Origin: Neptunomonas antarctica
Lineage (GTDB): Bacteria; Pseudomonadota; Gammaproteobacteria; Pseudomonadales; Balneatricaceae
Assembly: GCF_001305295.1 (NCBI RefSeq)
Contig: NZ_LJSI01000053.1
Span: 248,001-312,000, forward strand
Direction: 5' to 3'
Length of the DNA: 64,000 nucleotides
Made by a program: the position numbers and the translations under genes. Within the stretch, counting starts at the first letter, position 1. The number at the start of each line of letters is the position of its first letter. The notes under the pieces are model-generated. The model searched no databases. It was not told where the DNA came from and saw only the letters and a program-made list of their open reading frames with translations. Positions 18,608 to 27,802 of this stretch are shown piece by piece.

Positions 18608-19606
18608 TTATGCCTCCGCCTTCATATTTTTCTCAGCCATTTGGCCTGACATCGACATCGACATGACGGCCATTCTGACAGCAATGCCGTTGGTTACCTG
18701 ATCAAGAATTAATGACTGAGGGCCATCAGCTACAGCCGATTCGATCTCAACACCTCGATTGATAGGCCCCGGGTGCATAACTACCGCATCAGGCTTAGCA
18801 TGTTGCAGCTTTTCATTGGTCAGGCCAAAGAGTTTGTAGAATTCAGATTCGCTGGGCAGTAGGGCGCTTTGCATGCGTTCTTTTTGTAAACGTAACATGA
18901 TGACCACATCAGCATCTTTCAGGCCGGTTTGCATATGGGTAAAGACTTTTACGCCAAGTGCCTCTATGTTTCGCGGTAGTAATGTCGTCGGGGCGATGAC
19001 GCGTATTTCTGCCGCGCCTAATATGCGTAGCGCATGGATCTGTGAGCGCGCCACACGTGAGTGCAAAATATCACCGACAATCGCGACAATCAGTGGAGAG
19101 AAATCACCTTTGTGGCGACGGATAGTCAGCATATCCAACATCGCCTGTGTCGGATGGGCATGGCGTCCGTCTCCGGCATTGATAACCGCGACATTGGGTG
19201 TCACATGCTCTGCAATAAAGTGTGCCGCACCGCTGTCTGAGTGGCGTACGACAAACATATCTGAATGCATCGCTTCCAGTGTCTGTAACGTATCTTTCAG
19301 CGTTTCACCTTTTGAGGTGGACGATGTGCTGATATTCAGATTAAGCACATCGGCCGATAAGCGTTTAGCGGCCAGTTCAAAGGTGCTCAGCGTGCGCGTA
19401 CTGGATTCAAAAAACAGATTAACCACCGTTTTTCCGCGCAATAAAGGGACTTTTTTGACTTGCTGGGCATTCATATCAACGAATGAATCCGCGGTTTCCA
19501 GGATCTCGGTGAGCAGTTCTCTGGATAAGCCTTCGGTTGTTATAAAATGCTTAAGTTGACCTGCGCTGTTTAGCTGAATGCTGTTAGGGTCTTTAATGTC
19601 GAACAT
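18608..19606 (-). CDS. pyrB: Aspartate carbamoyltransferase catalytic subunit
   Basis: PyrB condenses carbamoyl phosphate and aspartate, the first committed step of pyrimidine synthesis. The carbamoyl-phosphate motif [13 protein letters not shown] lies at about residues 66-78, followed by HPTQAMLDM and [13 protein letters not shown]. The 332-residue length, with an N-terminal extension before the conserved domain, resembles Pseudomonas-type ATCase, which forms a large complex with PyrC'. It lies 18 bp after pyrR and 3 bp before pyrC'. No pyrI regulatory subunit is present. Confidence 0.96.
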   Translation of the reverse strand: MFDIKDPNSIQLNSAGQLKHFITTEGLSRELLTEILETADSFVDMNAQQVKKVPLLRGKTVVNLFFESSTRTLSTFELAAKRLSADVLNLNISTSSTSKGETLKDTLQTLEAMHSDMFVVRHSDSGAAHFIAEHVTPNVAVINAGDGRHAHPTQAMLDMLTIRRHKGDFSPLIVAIVGDILHSRVARSQIHALRILGAAEIRVIAPTTLLPRNIEALGVKVFTHMQTGLKDADVVIMLRLQKERMQSALLPSESEFYKLFGLTNEKLQHAKPDAVVMHPGPINRGVEIESAVADGPQSLILDQVTNGIAVRMAVMSMSMSGQMAEKNMKAEA

Positions 19607-19624
19607 GTTGTGCTCCAGCTCAAG

Positions 19625-20134
19625 TTAGTCTTTTTGACTGATTTCCAGCGTCAGAGGATCAGGGCCAGTCAGTTTGACCTGCTGGTTAGCTGCTAAGGAG
19701 AGCGTGCCTCCATAGATATCGGCTTGAATCGGCAGTTGGCGGCGTTGCAAATCCAGTAACGTCACCAGTGTGACGGATGCAGGGCGTCCATAATCGAATA
19801 GCTCGTTGAGTGCTGCTCTAATGGTTCGCCCACTCATAATGACATCATCGACGAGCACAATGTCGCGACCTTCTGTGACACAAGGGATTTGGGATGCCTG
19901 GACTTTAGGGTGCAGGCCAATTTGTGAAAAATCATCTCGGTAGAAGGAAATGTCCAGTGTGCCGATAGCATTGTCTAGCGCCAATGCCGTATGTAAACGC
20001 TCAGCAATCCAGATGCCGCCGGTACGAATGCCGATAATAATAGGGTCTTCGATCTGGCGGTGAATCAATAGTGTTTTAAGCTCTGATGCCATTTTGTCGA
20101 GCATAGACTCAACACTCAGTGTTCCCTGTACCAT
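19625..20134 (-). CDS. pyrR: Bifunctional pyrimidine regulatory protein/uracil phosphoribosyltransferase PyrR
   Basis: PyrR has a type I phosphoribosyltransferase fold; family members regulate pyr genes and have uracil phosphoribosyltransferase activity. The PRPP motif is [19 protein letters not shown] place the start at the ATG at 20134 ([12 protein letters not shown]), preceded by a strong GGAGGA, giving 169 residues; a longer frame from 20299 would lie inside ruvX. It overlaps the ruvX 3' end by 26 bp. Whether it controls RNA attenuation in this organism is not visible. Confidence 0.9.
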   Translation of the reverse strand: MVQGTLSVESMLDKMASELKTLLIHRQIEDPIIIGIRTGGIWIAERLHTALALDNAIGTLDISFYRDDFSQIGLHPKVQASQIPCVTEGRDIVLVDDVIMSGRTIRAALNELFDYGRPASVTLVTLLDLQRRQLPIQADIYGGTLSLAANQQVKLTGPDPLTLEISQKD

Positions 20135-20603
20135 AAAGATCCTCCAGTCGTGTGTGGCTTGGAATGCGTTGTGAACTGTTAAACCAGCTATCAAGAATGA
20201 TTTGAGCGGCAATGCCGTCGACCGACTCTTTTCGGAAATTGGTGCCGCCGCCCTGCGCAAAATGAATCTCTTTGGCTTCAGCGGTAGAGAGCCTCTCATC
20301 CATCAGGAAGCATGGTAGTTGATAGCGATCTTGCATGCGGTTGGCAAAGCGGCGTGCGCGGCGGGACATTTCGCTGATGCTGCCGTCCATATTCAGAGGG
20401 ATGCCGACGACCAGCACATTGGGTTGCCACTCTTTAATCACTTTGTCGAGAGCGACCCAGTCGGGTGTGCCGTCCTTCGCTTGAATGGGTGCTAATGCTA
20501 AGGTTGTTGCGGTAATTGTTTGGCCTGTGGCAAGGCCTATGCGTCGTGTGCCAAAATCAAACGCGAGTACTTGTTGGCTGGAGGATTGGCTGGATACTGT
20601 CAT
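20109..20603 (-). CDS. ruvX: RuvX/YqgF resolvase-like RNase H-fold nuclease
   Basis: YqgF (RuvX) has an RNase H-like fold and is linked in E. coli to processing of the 16S rRNA 5' end. The 164-residue product has the first acidic motif [15 protein letters not shown], the second in [11 protein letters not shown], the third in [11 protein letters not shown] and the last in [11 protein letters not shown]. It lies 62 bp after yqgE, and pyrR overlaps its 3' end. Confidence 0.94.
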   Translation of the reverse strand: MTVSSQSSSQQVLAFDFGTRRIGLATGQTITATTLALAPIQAKDGTPDWVALDKVIKEWQPNVLVVGIPLNMDGSISEMSRRARRFANRMQDRYQLPCFLMDERLSTAEAKEIHFAQGGGTNFRKESVDGIAAQIILDSWFNSSQRIPSHTRLEDLYGTGNTEC

Positions 20604-20665
20604 AGTGGCTGCTTGGCTTGTTGTCTAAATTGTTGTTTAGTGCGTAGCATAGATTGTTGCATGAG

Positions 20666-21232
20666 TCAGGCATGTCCGGAATGGGCGGTGAGTAAGTGAA
20701 GATTAATGCCCAAAATGGCGGCACCTGCCTGCATTCTATCGGCAGCAGGCATGTTAAACATTATATCTGAATTTGCGGGACAGCTTAACCAAGCATTGTC
20801 ACTTATTTCCTGTTCCAGTTGTCCTGGTCCCCAGCAGGAGCAACCCAGTGCAATAAGTGCGTCTGCAGAGCCGCTTTGGGCAAAAGCTTCTAGAATATCA
20901 AATGATGTTGTCAGAAATAGTTCATTGGTAATTGTATGGGTAGATAGCCAGGGATTGCCTAAATAGGCTTTATGTAAGACAAAGCCTTTGTTGTTTTGCA
21001 CCGGCCCTCCAGAGTAAACCGGGATCGATCTGGCAAGATGGCCTGCGGGAAGTTCCAGGTGATCGAGGATATTATCCAGATGAAAATTGAGTGGTCGATT
21101 GACTATTAGCCCCATCGCGCCATATTCACTATGATCACAGAGGTAAATAATGGTTTGCACAAAATTTTCATCATCCAGATGAGGCATGGAGATTAAAAAA
21201 TGGTCACGCAAACATGTCTGGAATTTAAGCAT
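20666..21232 (-). CDS. yqgE: YqgE/AlgH family protein
   Basis: YqgE is a conserved cytoplasmic protein; the Pseudomonas homologue is AlgH, named from alginate regulation, with no agreed biochemistry. The 188-residue product has the family start HFLISMPHLDDENFVQTIIYLCDHSEYGAMGLIVNRP and the later motif ALGCSCWGPGQLEQE with the conserved W-GPGQL-E. The neighbours ruvX and gshB fit the usual order. Confidence 0.93.
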   Translation of the reverse strand: MLKFQTCLRDHFLISMPHLDDENFVQTIIYLCDHSEYGAMGLIVNRPLNFHLDNILDHLELPAGHLARSIPVYSGGPVQNNKGFVLHKAYLGNPWLSTHTITNELFLTTSFDILEAFAQSGSADALIALGCSCWGPGQLEQEISDNAWLSCPANSDIMFNMPAADRMQAGAAILGINLHLLTAHSGHA

Positions 21233-21274
21233 GATAAAGCCACATAGTCAGAAAAGAAATTAACCCTCTAAGGT

Positions 21275-22246
21275 TTAGTACAACTGTGTGGTTTTCTCAA
21301 ATTTCCAGCTACGAATGATTTCTAAAACATCAGTGGTTTTTCTCATTTCTACACTGAATGGTTGAAACGGAGCGGCGAGTTTTACGATCCGGATAGCCGC
21401 TTCATCAAGCGTTGTACTACCGGATGATTGTGTTATTTCGACGTTTTTAAGGCTTCCATCCGGCAAGATGGCAACTAATACACGTAAAGTACCATAGAGT
21501 TTTTGTCGCCGGGCCTCTTCTGGATAATTAAGGTTGCCGATCCTTTCGATATGTTTCCGCCAGTTATCTAAATATATAGCATCTTCATGAACGGTAGTGG
21601 ACACCGATGTTAATCGTCGGGTCTTTGGGCGCTGTGAAAATTGTTCTTGCTGCATTTTTATCTGCGCCTGCAGATTGGCAATCTCAAGGCTTTTAGCTAG
21701 CAGTGAGGTTGATTGCCCTGCTTTAGGTTGCGATGATATGGCTGCGGCTTTACGGGGTTTAGTAATATTTTTTTTCTTTTTTTCTTTTACAGTCGTTACG
21801 ACTTTGCGTTTTATTTTATCGGTCTGGTGTGAGTTGCCTTTATCTACGACGGGATTTTCTTGCGCAGGCTTCACCATATGCGTGGGTTCAGGTGTAAGTT
21901 CAGGTTTGTCTACAGGTGGTGCGGGAAGTGCTGATTGAGTCCTGATCTTAGTATCCTGAAACGTAGAGAGTTCCGTCGTTGAGGGAAGACGTTTTTCTTC
22001 AATCGTACCGCTTGCCAATTGATTGGCTTGGGCCAGGAAATCGATTTTTTCGGGTGGCTTTTCGACAATATGTTGAGCCAGTGTGATTTCCAGAGTTTGC
22101 ACGGGAGGGGTTGTTGGTGAACTAATGAAACTGCTGCCCAGGATAATGACAGCATGCAATGCTACTGCCATAAATAATGTAAAGCCCAACCGATCAGTCG
22201 CGCTGATGGCAGGGCTCGTTAACATTTCCCGTGGTGTGCTGGACAC
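21275..22246 (-). CDS. TonB-like energy transducer
   Basis: This 323-residue protein has one N-terminal membrane helix (about residues 22-40, LFMAVALHAVIILGSSF), a long Pro/Lys-rich periplasmic spacer (for example TTVKEKKKKNITKPRKAA) and a C-terminal TonB domain (about 225-320; NYPEEARRQKLYGTLRVLV and SGSTTLDEAAIRIV). The GTG start overlaps the gshB TAG by one base. At this locus in P. aeruginosa lies tonB3, reported to be needed for twitching motility. The pilTU genes nearby make the same role plausible here, but that is inference. No exbBD genes are adjacent. Confidence 0.85.
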   Translation of the reverse strand: MSSTPREMLTSPAISATDRLGFTLFMAVALHAVIILGSSFISSPTTPPVQTLEITLAQHIVEKPPEKIDFLAQANQLASGTIEEKRLPSTTELSTFQDTKIRTQSALPAPPVDKPELTPEPTHMVKPAQENPVVDKGNSHQTDKIKRKVVTTVKEKKKKNITKPRKAAAISSQPKAGQSTSLLAKSLEIANLQAQIKMQQEQFSQRPKTRRLTSVSTTVHEDAIYLDNWRKHIERIGNLNYPEEARRQKLYGTLRVLVAILPDGSLKNVEITQSSGSTTLDEAAIRIVKLAAPFQPFSVEMRKTTDVLEIIRSWKFEKTTQLY

Positions 22247-23199
22247 TAGGCGTTATTCCGCTTCTCTTCAATGATATTCATTAATTGCATGCCGATGTCC
22301 AAGTCGAACTGATTATCCAGTTCCCGAATACAGGTCGGGCTGGTGACATTGATTTCGGTCAGGTAGTCGCCGATAACATCTAAACCGACAAACAGTAATC
22401 CTTGCTCTCGCAGCGTCGGACCTACTTGTTCGCAGATCCAGCGATCACGATCCGTTAACGGACGACCTTCGCCGCGTCCTCCAACGGCAAGGTTACCGCG
22501 GGTTTCGCCAGCCATCGGGATACGCGCCAAGGCATAAGGAACCGGTTCACCATCCAGCATAAGGATACGCTTGTCGCCATCAATAATTTCAGGGATATAT
22601 TTCTGAGCCATTATTGTTTGCGTGCCATGCTCGGTGAGAGTTTCAATGATCACGCCCAAATTTACACCATCGGCTGTAATTCTGAAAATAGACGCGCCAC
22701 CCATGCCGTCCAGAGGCTTGAAAATAACGTCCTGATGTTCTGCATGGAAAGCCCGCAGCAGTGCTGAATCGCTTGTTACCAGTAAAGGCGGGCAGCACTG
22801 CGGGAAGTGAGTAGCAAACAGTTTTTCATTGAAATCACGCAGACTTTGAGGGCGATTGACGATCATCGTTCCCTTTTTTTCCGCCATTTCCAGCAGTAGA
22901 GTTGTATAGACAAACTCGTTATTAAACGGAGGGTCTTTGCGCATTAGAATGACATCCAGCGATGACAAATCGGCTATCTGGTACTCTCCCCGGGTAAAAA
23001 ATGAATCTGGGTTCATGTCTACAGAGAGGGGTGCCATGTTAGCGCGTGCTTTTCCGTCACGCAGGAATAAATGCTGTGGTTCCATGTACCACAATTCCCA
23101 ACCCTTTTGCTGAGCAGCCCAAAGCATCGCAAGAGAACTATCTTTTTTGTAGTTAATCCCGTCAATAGGGTCCATCACAATACCGATTTTAAGTGTCAT
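22246..23199 (-). CDS. gshB: Glutathione synthetase
   Basis: GshB ligates gamma-glutamylcysteine and glycine with ATP. The 317-residue product has the N-terminal domain start IGIVMDPIDGINYKKDSS and the ATP-grasp motifs DVIFKPLDGMGGASIFRI, RILMLDGEPVPYALARIP and FVGLDVIGDYLTEINVTSPTCIREL, including the metal-binding Asp-Glu-Asn set. Its stop overlaps the TonB gene start. Confidence 0.97.
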   Translation of the reverse strand: MTLKIGIVMDPIDGINYKKDSSLAMLWAAQQKGWELWYMEPQHLFLRDGKARANMAPLSVDMNPDSFFTRGEYQIADLSSLDVILMRKDPPFNNEFVYTTLLLEMAEKKGTMIVNRPQSLRDFNEKLFATHFPQCCPPLLVTSDSALLRAFHAEHQDVIFKPLDGMGGASIFRITADGVNLGVIIETLTEHGTQTIMAQKYIPEIIDGDKRILMLDGEPVPYALARIPMAGETRGNLAVGGRGEGRPLTDRDRWICEQVGPTLREQGLLFVGLDVIGDYLTEINVTSPTCIRELDNQFDLDIGMQLMNIIEEKRNNA

Positions 23200-23258
23200 T
23201 CTCTGCTATCCTCAGGGTAGTTTTCCATGATGAGTTTAATCTAAATGTGTACGTTGAC

Positions 23259-23987
23259 CTAGCCCAGATCGCCCCATAAATACTGAAGTACCGCCTGAGC
23301 GGCAATCGGGGCAGTTTCTGTGCGCATTACGCGGGGGCCAAAAGCAACCGGCTTAAATCCGGCCGCCAGTGCTGCATTGACCTCTGTCTCGGTAAGTCCG
23401 CCTTCAGGGCCTATCAGCAGGGCAACGGATTCAGGTCTGGGAAGTTGGCCGAGGGGTTGTTCCGTGTGGTGATGTAATACCAGCTTCAGGTCAGCGTCAA
23501 CGTTGTCCAGCCATTCTTGTAGTGTTTGAATAGGAGTAATGACTGGAAGCTCATTTCTAAGCGATTGCTCGCAGGCGCTAATTGCAATGTGTTGCCAGTG
23601 CTTGGTGCGTTTATCCTGGCGGTCATTGTTCAGCCGAACTTCACAGCGTTCAGTGAATAGCGGTGTCATACTGGACATGCCCAGTTCTGTCGATTTCTGT
23701 ATGGTGTAATCCATCCGTTCACCTCGGGATATGGACTGGCCAATATGCACTTTCAGCGGGCTAGAGCGGGTTAAATTCTCTTCTTGTATAACCGTGACCT
23801 CTACGTGGCGCTTCTCAACGCGAGCGAGAGTGCATAAAAACTCGCTACCTTGCCCATTAAATAACGTAATCTGCTCTGCTGGCTTCATGCGTAACACACG
23901 GGAAATATGTTGAGTGACGGACTCACTTAACGAAAATGTTTGCCCTGGGCTTAGATCAGAAGGTTCATAGAATCGAGGTATGCGCAT
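23259..23987 (-). CDS. rsmE: 16S rRNA (uracil1498-N3)-methyltransferase RsmE
   Basis: RsmE methylates U1498 of 16S rRNA. It has an N-terminal PUA-like domain (residues ~1-70; MRIPRFYEP, HISRVLRMKPAEQITLFNG) and a C-terminal SPOUT domain with the SAM-binding knot VALLIGPEGGLTETEV and FGPRVMRTETAPIAAQAVLQ. Length is 242 residues. It lies 59 bp upstream of gshB on the same strand. Confidence 0.95.
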   Translation of the reverse strand: MRIPRFYEPSDLSPGQTFSLSESVTQHISRVLRMKPAEQITLFNGQGSEFLCTLARVEKRHVEVTVIQEENLTRSSPLKVHIGQSISRGERMDYTIQKSTELGMSSMTPLFTERCEVRLNNDRQDKRTKHWQHIAISACEQSLRNELPVITPIQTLQEWLDNVDADLKLVLHHHTEQPLGQLPRPESVALLIGPEGGLTETEVNAALAAGFKPVAFGPRVMRTETAPIAAQAVLQYLWGDLG

Positions 23988-24041
23988 GCAACTCAGGTCC
24001 GGCAGTAGGAAAAGGCTTATTATGCCATTGAATACCTTAAA

Positions 24042-26162
24042 TTAGTCTATCTCTATAATCAGGTTTTGATTTTCCAGTAATTTCATGAAGGCTTCTCTTT
24101 TTAATGGTTTGCTCAGTAGGAATCCCTGCACTATATCGCAATTCAGTGTTCTGAGGATGTTGAGTTGTTCCGGTGTTTCGACGCCCTCTGCCACGACTTT
24201 AACACCAAGCCCTTGCGCCATTGTGATAATCGCCGTGATTATTTTCTTATCTCCCTGGCTTTCAGCCAGGTTTTCAATAAAAGATTGGTCAATTTTAAGT
24301 TTATTTATCTGTAAATTGCGTATGCGGCTTAATGATGAGTAACCGGTGCCAAAGTCATCAATAGAAATGCTGATTCCCATTTCCTGAACCGTATTGATTT
24401 TATCTTGTAGTGTTTCTATAGAGGCGATCAGTACGCCTTCTGTGAGTTCGAGTTCAAGGGTGTTTAACGGAATATCATAACCGTCAGTCGCGTCATGTAT
24501 CAGCTTTTTCAGGTCACTGTTCATAAATGTCAGGCCTGACAGATTGATAGCAAGATGGGGAGGGTGTACACCTGCTTGCATCCACTCGTAGATTTGTTTG
24601 GCGGCGGCTTTGAGAACCCAGGTATCAAGACGGGAAACCAGTCCGCTTTGTTCGGCAAAAGGCACAAATCGGGCAGGGGAAATAAAGCCGTGTTCAGGAT
24701 GTTCCCAGCGTAGTAATACTTCTGCAGAAATTAGCTGGTTAGTCTGTAAATCGTAAAGAGGTTGGAATACCAGATAAAATTGATCGTGTTCAATCGCTTT
24801 TTGAATATCTCTCCATAGTTCTAGTCGTTCATCAAGCGCAAAGGTTTTTAATTGGCTGAAAAACAGGGAGTCCTGTTCAAGACGGCGAGCTTCGTTAAGT
24901 GCTTCTTCTGCATGGCTGATTAACAGGGATTCTTGATTACCATCGATGGGCGCGGTACTGACGCCAATTTGTGATTGAAAAGATACTTCCTGCCCGTCTA
25001 TGAGAGAGGGCTGCATGATGATGTTCTGGACTGTGCTGATGAGGTTGCTGACCTCGCTGATATCTGTTAAATCATTTAAAATCAGAGCGATAGAGTCGTC
25101 TGCATGACGTGATAGCAGCGCCTTATAGTTCAGCGTGGGTTTGATTCGTTGAGAGATGTCCATCAGTACTTCATTGCAATAAGCGCTGCCCCACTGCGCT
25201 AATATGTCGCGTAATAATGGAATTTTAATAATTAAAATGGCGATTATCCGATCATCGGATTGTTTCTCCAGTGCCCGATTTAGCTCGTCATTCATGGCCT
25301 TTCGGGTGAGCAGTTGCGTCTCCGGATCGTAGGTTTCGCGATACTGAGCTTCCCTATACGCACTCCTTAGCGCGTTGTTTTCAATAGTTTGATCACGAAA
25401 GTGAATTAATGCTTTGGCAATACTGCCTATTTCATCCTTACGTTCGGCATCTGTTATTATTTCGTTGATATGACCAGATGTTAGTCTGTCAATTTGCTTG
25501 ACGAGCCGGGCTGTAGGTTTAGTAATACTGTTAGCAATTCGGCCTGAAATAAGGAAGGCAAGAAGGACTGAAAATAATCCCATTAACGCGTAGGTGATAC
25601 TGCGGCTAATAAAAATATTTTGAAGGTCATCTATGTAGGCACCTGTTCCTATGATCCAGTCAGTTCCAGGTATCTGTTTGGCGTAGCCAAGTTTTTCATC
25701 CAGCTGAATTTTGCCTGGATGAGGCCAATAATAGTGCCAGAATACGTCACCCGTTTCGCGAACGCCTTGTAGCATCGGTTGTAAAATAAAGGCGCCGTTG
25801 CGATCGCGAATCTGGCTTAAATTTGTATCCTCAAGCTCAGGTGAAATCGGATGGGCGATACTATTGCCGACGGTATCATATAAGAATAAATAGTTATTCG
25901 TATCGTAACGTAATGTATATATTAATTGCTTCACATGAGCGAGTTTGGCTGCTTCCGAAAGATCAGAATTTTCAGAGGAAAGAATAGGCTGTAGCTGACT
26001 GACAGTACTCTCTACCACACTCCTGATAATATTTTTGCGTGATTCAATCATATCATTATGAGACAACCACAACGAAGCAATATAGGCCGTCGCTATACTA
26101 AGCATCATAAGTGTGACGAGAATAAAAAGTTTCCGTCGGATACTGATATCTTGTAGCTGCAT
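24042..26162 (-). CDS. Cache-HAMP-GGDEF(degenerate)-EAL membrane protein, probable c-di-GMP phosphodiesterase
   Basis: This 706-residue protein has two membrane helices (about 10-32 and 185-205) bracketing a periplasmic single Cache domain (YLFLYDTVGNSIAHP, GTDWIIGTGAYI). A HAMP linker follows (NSITKPTARLVKQIDRLTSG). The GGDEF region is degenerate: the signature position reads SRHADDSIAL, so cyclase activity is not expected. The EAL domain keeps its catalytic set: EVLLRWEHP (EVL in place of EAL, glutamate kept), INLSGLTF, LELTEGVL, IDDFGTGYSSL, KIDQSFI and AEGVET. It probably senses a small periplasmic ligand and degrades c-di-GMP; the ligand is unknown. Confidence 0.88.
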   Translation of the reverse strand: MQLQDISIRRKLFILVTLMMLSIATAYIASLWLSHNDMIESRKNIIRSVVESTVSQLQPILSSENSDLSEAAKLAHVKQLIYTLRYDTNNYLFLYDTVGNSIAHPISPELEDTNLSQIRDRNGAFILQPMLQGVRETGDVFWHYYWPHPGKIQLDEKLGYAKQIPGTDWIIGTGAYIDDLQNIFISRSITYALMGLFSVLLAFLISGRIANSITKPTARLVKQIDRLTSGHINEIITDAERKDEIGSIAKALIHFRDQTIENNALRSAYREAQYRETYDPETQLLTRKAMNDELNRALEKQSDDRIIAILIIKIPLLRDILAQWGSAYCNEVLMDISQRIKPTLNYKALLSRHADDSIALILNDLTDISEVSNLISTVQNIIMQPSLIDGQEVSFQSQIGVSTAPIDGNQESLLISHAEEALNEARRLEQDSLFFSQLKTFALDERLELWRDIQKAIEHDQFYLVFQPLYDLQTNQLISAEVLLRWEHPEHGFISPARFVPFAEQSGLVSRLDTWVLKAAAKQIYEWMQAGVHPPHLAINLSGLTFMNSDLKKLIHDATDGYDIPLNTLELELTEGVLIASIETLQDKINTVQEMGISISIDDFGTGYSSLSRIRNLQINKLKIDQSFIENLAESQGDKKIITAIITMAQGLGVKVVAEGVETPEQLNILRTLNCDIVQGFLLSKPLKREAFMKLLENQNLIIEID

Positions 26163-26284
26163 TCTAACTCCAACGTTCGTGTTTATGAGTAAATAATGGC
26201 TTATAAGTTAAAGCCTTATATCAAACGCTTGTATGATTTTCGAATATAAATGCAGGATATGCCAGCTTTGAATGCGTTTAGAGA

Positions 26285-26315
26285 CAAAAAAAAGACGCTA
26301 ACAGCGCCTTTTTGT
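26285..26315 (-). terminator. Rho-independent terminator of metK
   Basis: On the minus strand AAGGCGCT (26310-26303) pairs with AGCGTCTT (26299-26292) with one G-U pair and a 3-base loop, followed by a run of about eight T. It lies 13 bases after the metK stop. Confidence 0.85.
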
Positions 26316-26327
26316 ATGGAGATAGCG

Positions 26328-27518
26328 TTAAATACCCGCGTCAGCTTTTAATGCTTCAATTTTATCCGTACGTTCCCAGGTGAATGCGGTAAATGTGTCA
26401 TCTTTTACGGTCATTTCGCAAGGTGTGCGGCCAAAGTGCCCATAGGCAGCTGTTGCCCTGTACATTGGATGCAGCAGGTCCAGCATGCGGGTGATGGCGT
26501 GTGGCCGCAGATCAAAATGACGGTCTATCAGTGCGATGATTTTATCATCGGAGATTTTTCCGGTACCAAAGGTGTTGATGGCTACTGACGTAGGCTCCGC
26601 TACACCAATCGCATAAGACACCTGTATTTCGCAACGATCGGCAAGCCCGGCCGCTACCAGATTTTTGGCAACATAACGACCCGCGTATGCAGCAGAACGG
26701 TCTACTTTGGATGGGTCTTTGCCGGAGAATGCACCGCCGCCATGCCGCGCCATGCCGCCGTAAGTATCAACAATAATCTTACGACCAGTCAAACCACAAT
26801 CGCCTACCGGACCACCAATAACGAAGTTGCCGGTTGGATTAATGTGGAATTTAGTATCTTTGGTAAGCCATTCAGCGGGTAGTACGTGCTTAATGATTAA
26901 TTCCATCACCGCTTCGCGCAAGTCGCTCAGGGAGACGTCTGGGTTGTGCTGTGTTGACAGAACAACGGCGTCGATTCCACAAGGTTTACCATTTTCATAG
27001 CGAAAGGTTACCTGTGATTTAGCATCAGGACGTAACCAGGGTAGTAAGCCGGATTTGCGAACTTCTGCCTGACGCTCGACAAGACGGTGAGCGTAAGTAA
27101 TGGGAGCCGGCATGAAAACATCGGTTTCATTGGAGGCATAACCGAACATCAGACCCTGATCGCCCGCACCCTGATCTTCAGGATTGGAGCGGTCAACGCC
27201 CTGGGCGATGTCGATAGACTGCTTACCGATGATGTTGATGACGCCACAGGTTTCGCCGTCGTAACCGACATCGGATGAGGTATAACCTATCTCGCAGATA
27301 ACGTTACGCACGATACTTTCAAGATCAACCCAGGCGGAAGTGGATATTTCGCCAGAAACAATAGCCACACCTGTTTTAACCAGTGTTTCACAGGCAACAC
27401 GCGCATATTTATCTTCACTGATAATGGCGTCAAGAACGGCGTCTGATATCTGATCGGCAATTTTGTCTGGGTGGCCTTCAGATACGGATTCAGAAGTAAA
27501 TAGGCTGTATTCGCTCAT
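26328..27518 (-). CDS. metK: S-adenosylmethionine synthetase
   Basis: MetK makes S-adenosylmethionine from methionine and ATP. The 396-residue product has the family start [22 protein letters not shown], the loop [12 protein letters not shown] and the C-terminal P-loop-like [19 protein letters not shown]. It is divergent from tkt. The leader carries an 8-bp inverted repeat, listed separately. Confidence 0.98.
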   Translation of the reverse strand: MSEYSLFTSESVSEGHPDKIADQISDAVLDAIISEDKYARVACETLVKTGVAIVSGEISTSAWVDLESIVRNVICEIGYTSSDVGYDGETCGVINIIGKQSIDIAQGVDRSNPEDQGAGDQGLMFGYASNETDVFMPAPITYAHRLVERQAEVRKSGLLPWLRPDAKSQVTFRYENGKPCGIDAVVLSTQHNPDVSLSDLREAVMELIIKHVLPAEWLTKDTKFHINPTGNFVIGGPVGDCGLTGRKIIVDTYGGMARHGGGAFSGKDPSKVDRSAAYAGRYVAKNLVAAGLADRCEIQVSYAIGVAEPTSVAINTFGTGKISDDKIIALIDRHFDLRPHAITRMLDLLHPMYRATAAYGHFGRTPCEMTVKDDTFTAFTWERTDKIEALKADAGI

Positions 27519-27551
27519 CGCGTGTGTGTTTCCTCATTAATACGGTGGAAG

Positions 27552-27587
27552 TCAGAGACCGAATGACAAATGTGAGTATGTCTCTGA
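27552..27587 (-). promoter_or_regulatory. Inverted repeat in the metK leader
   Basis: A perfect 8-bp inverted repeat (TCAGAGAC at 27552-27559 and GTCTCTGA at 27580-27587) lies 33-69 bases upstream of the metK start, with a 20-base spacer. It could be an RNA hairpin or an operator. I do not recognise it as a SAM or SAH riboswitch. The rest of the 284-bp metK/tkt gap is AT-rich and shows nothing else I can name. Confidence 0.4.
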
Positions 27588-27802
27588 TTCGAAAAGTAAA
27601 CGGTATTTTAGCCCTGTTAATCTTGTAATGCATGATTTAAGGGCTGGTTTTCTATGAAAAATTCATGAATTAACATGAAAATCCTTCACTTTTAGCCAAA
27701 ATCAGGTTTTCTCGTTGAAGCGAAAGCGTATCTGCGCGAAAATTGCCGCCTGTTTTTATACTTCGCTTTACTAACATTGGGAAAATCCCAGGAGTTGATT
27801 GA

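Noticed and set aside
18873-19559. 228-codon + strand frame opposite pyrB
   Set aside because: It lies wholly antisense to a well-supported pyrB and has the Ser/Arg-rich composition typical of antisense frames; no ribosome site.
27519-27802. SAM or SAH riboswitch in the metK/tkt gap
   Set aside because: Only one simple inverted repeat is visible; I could not find the multi-helix layout or conserved core bases of a known class.
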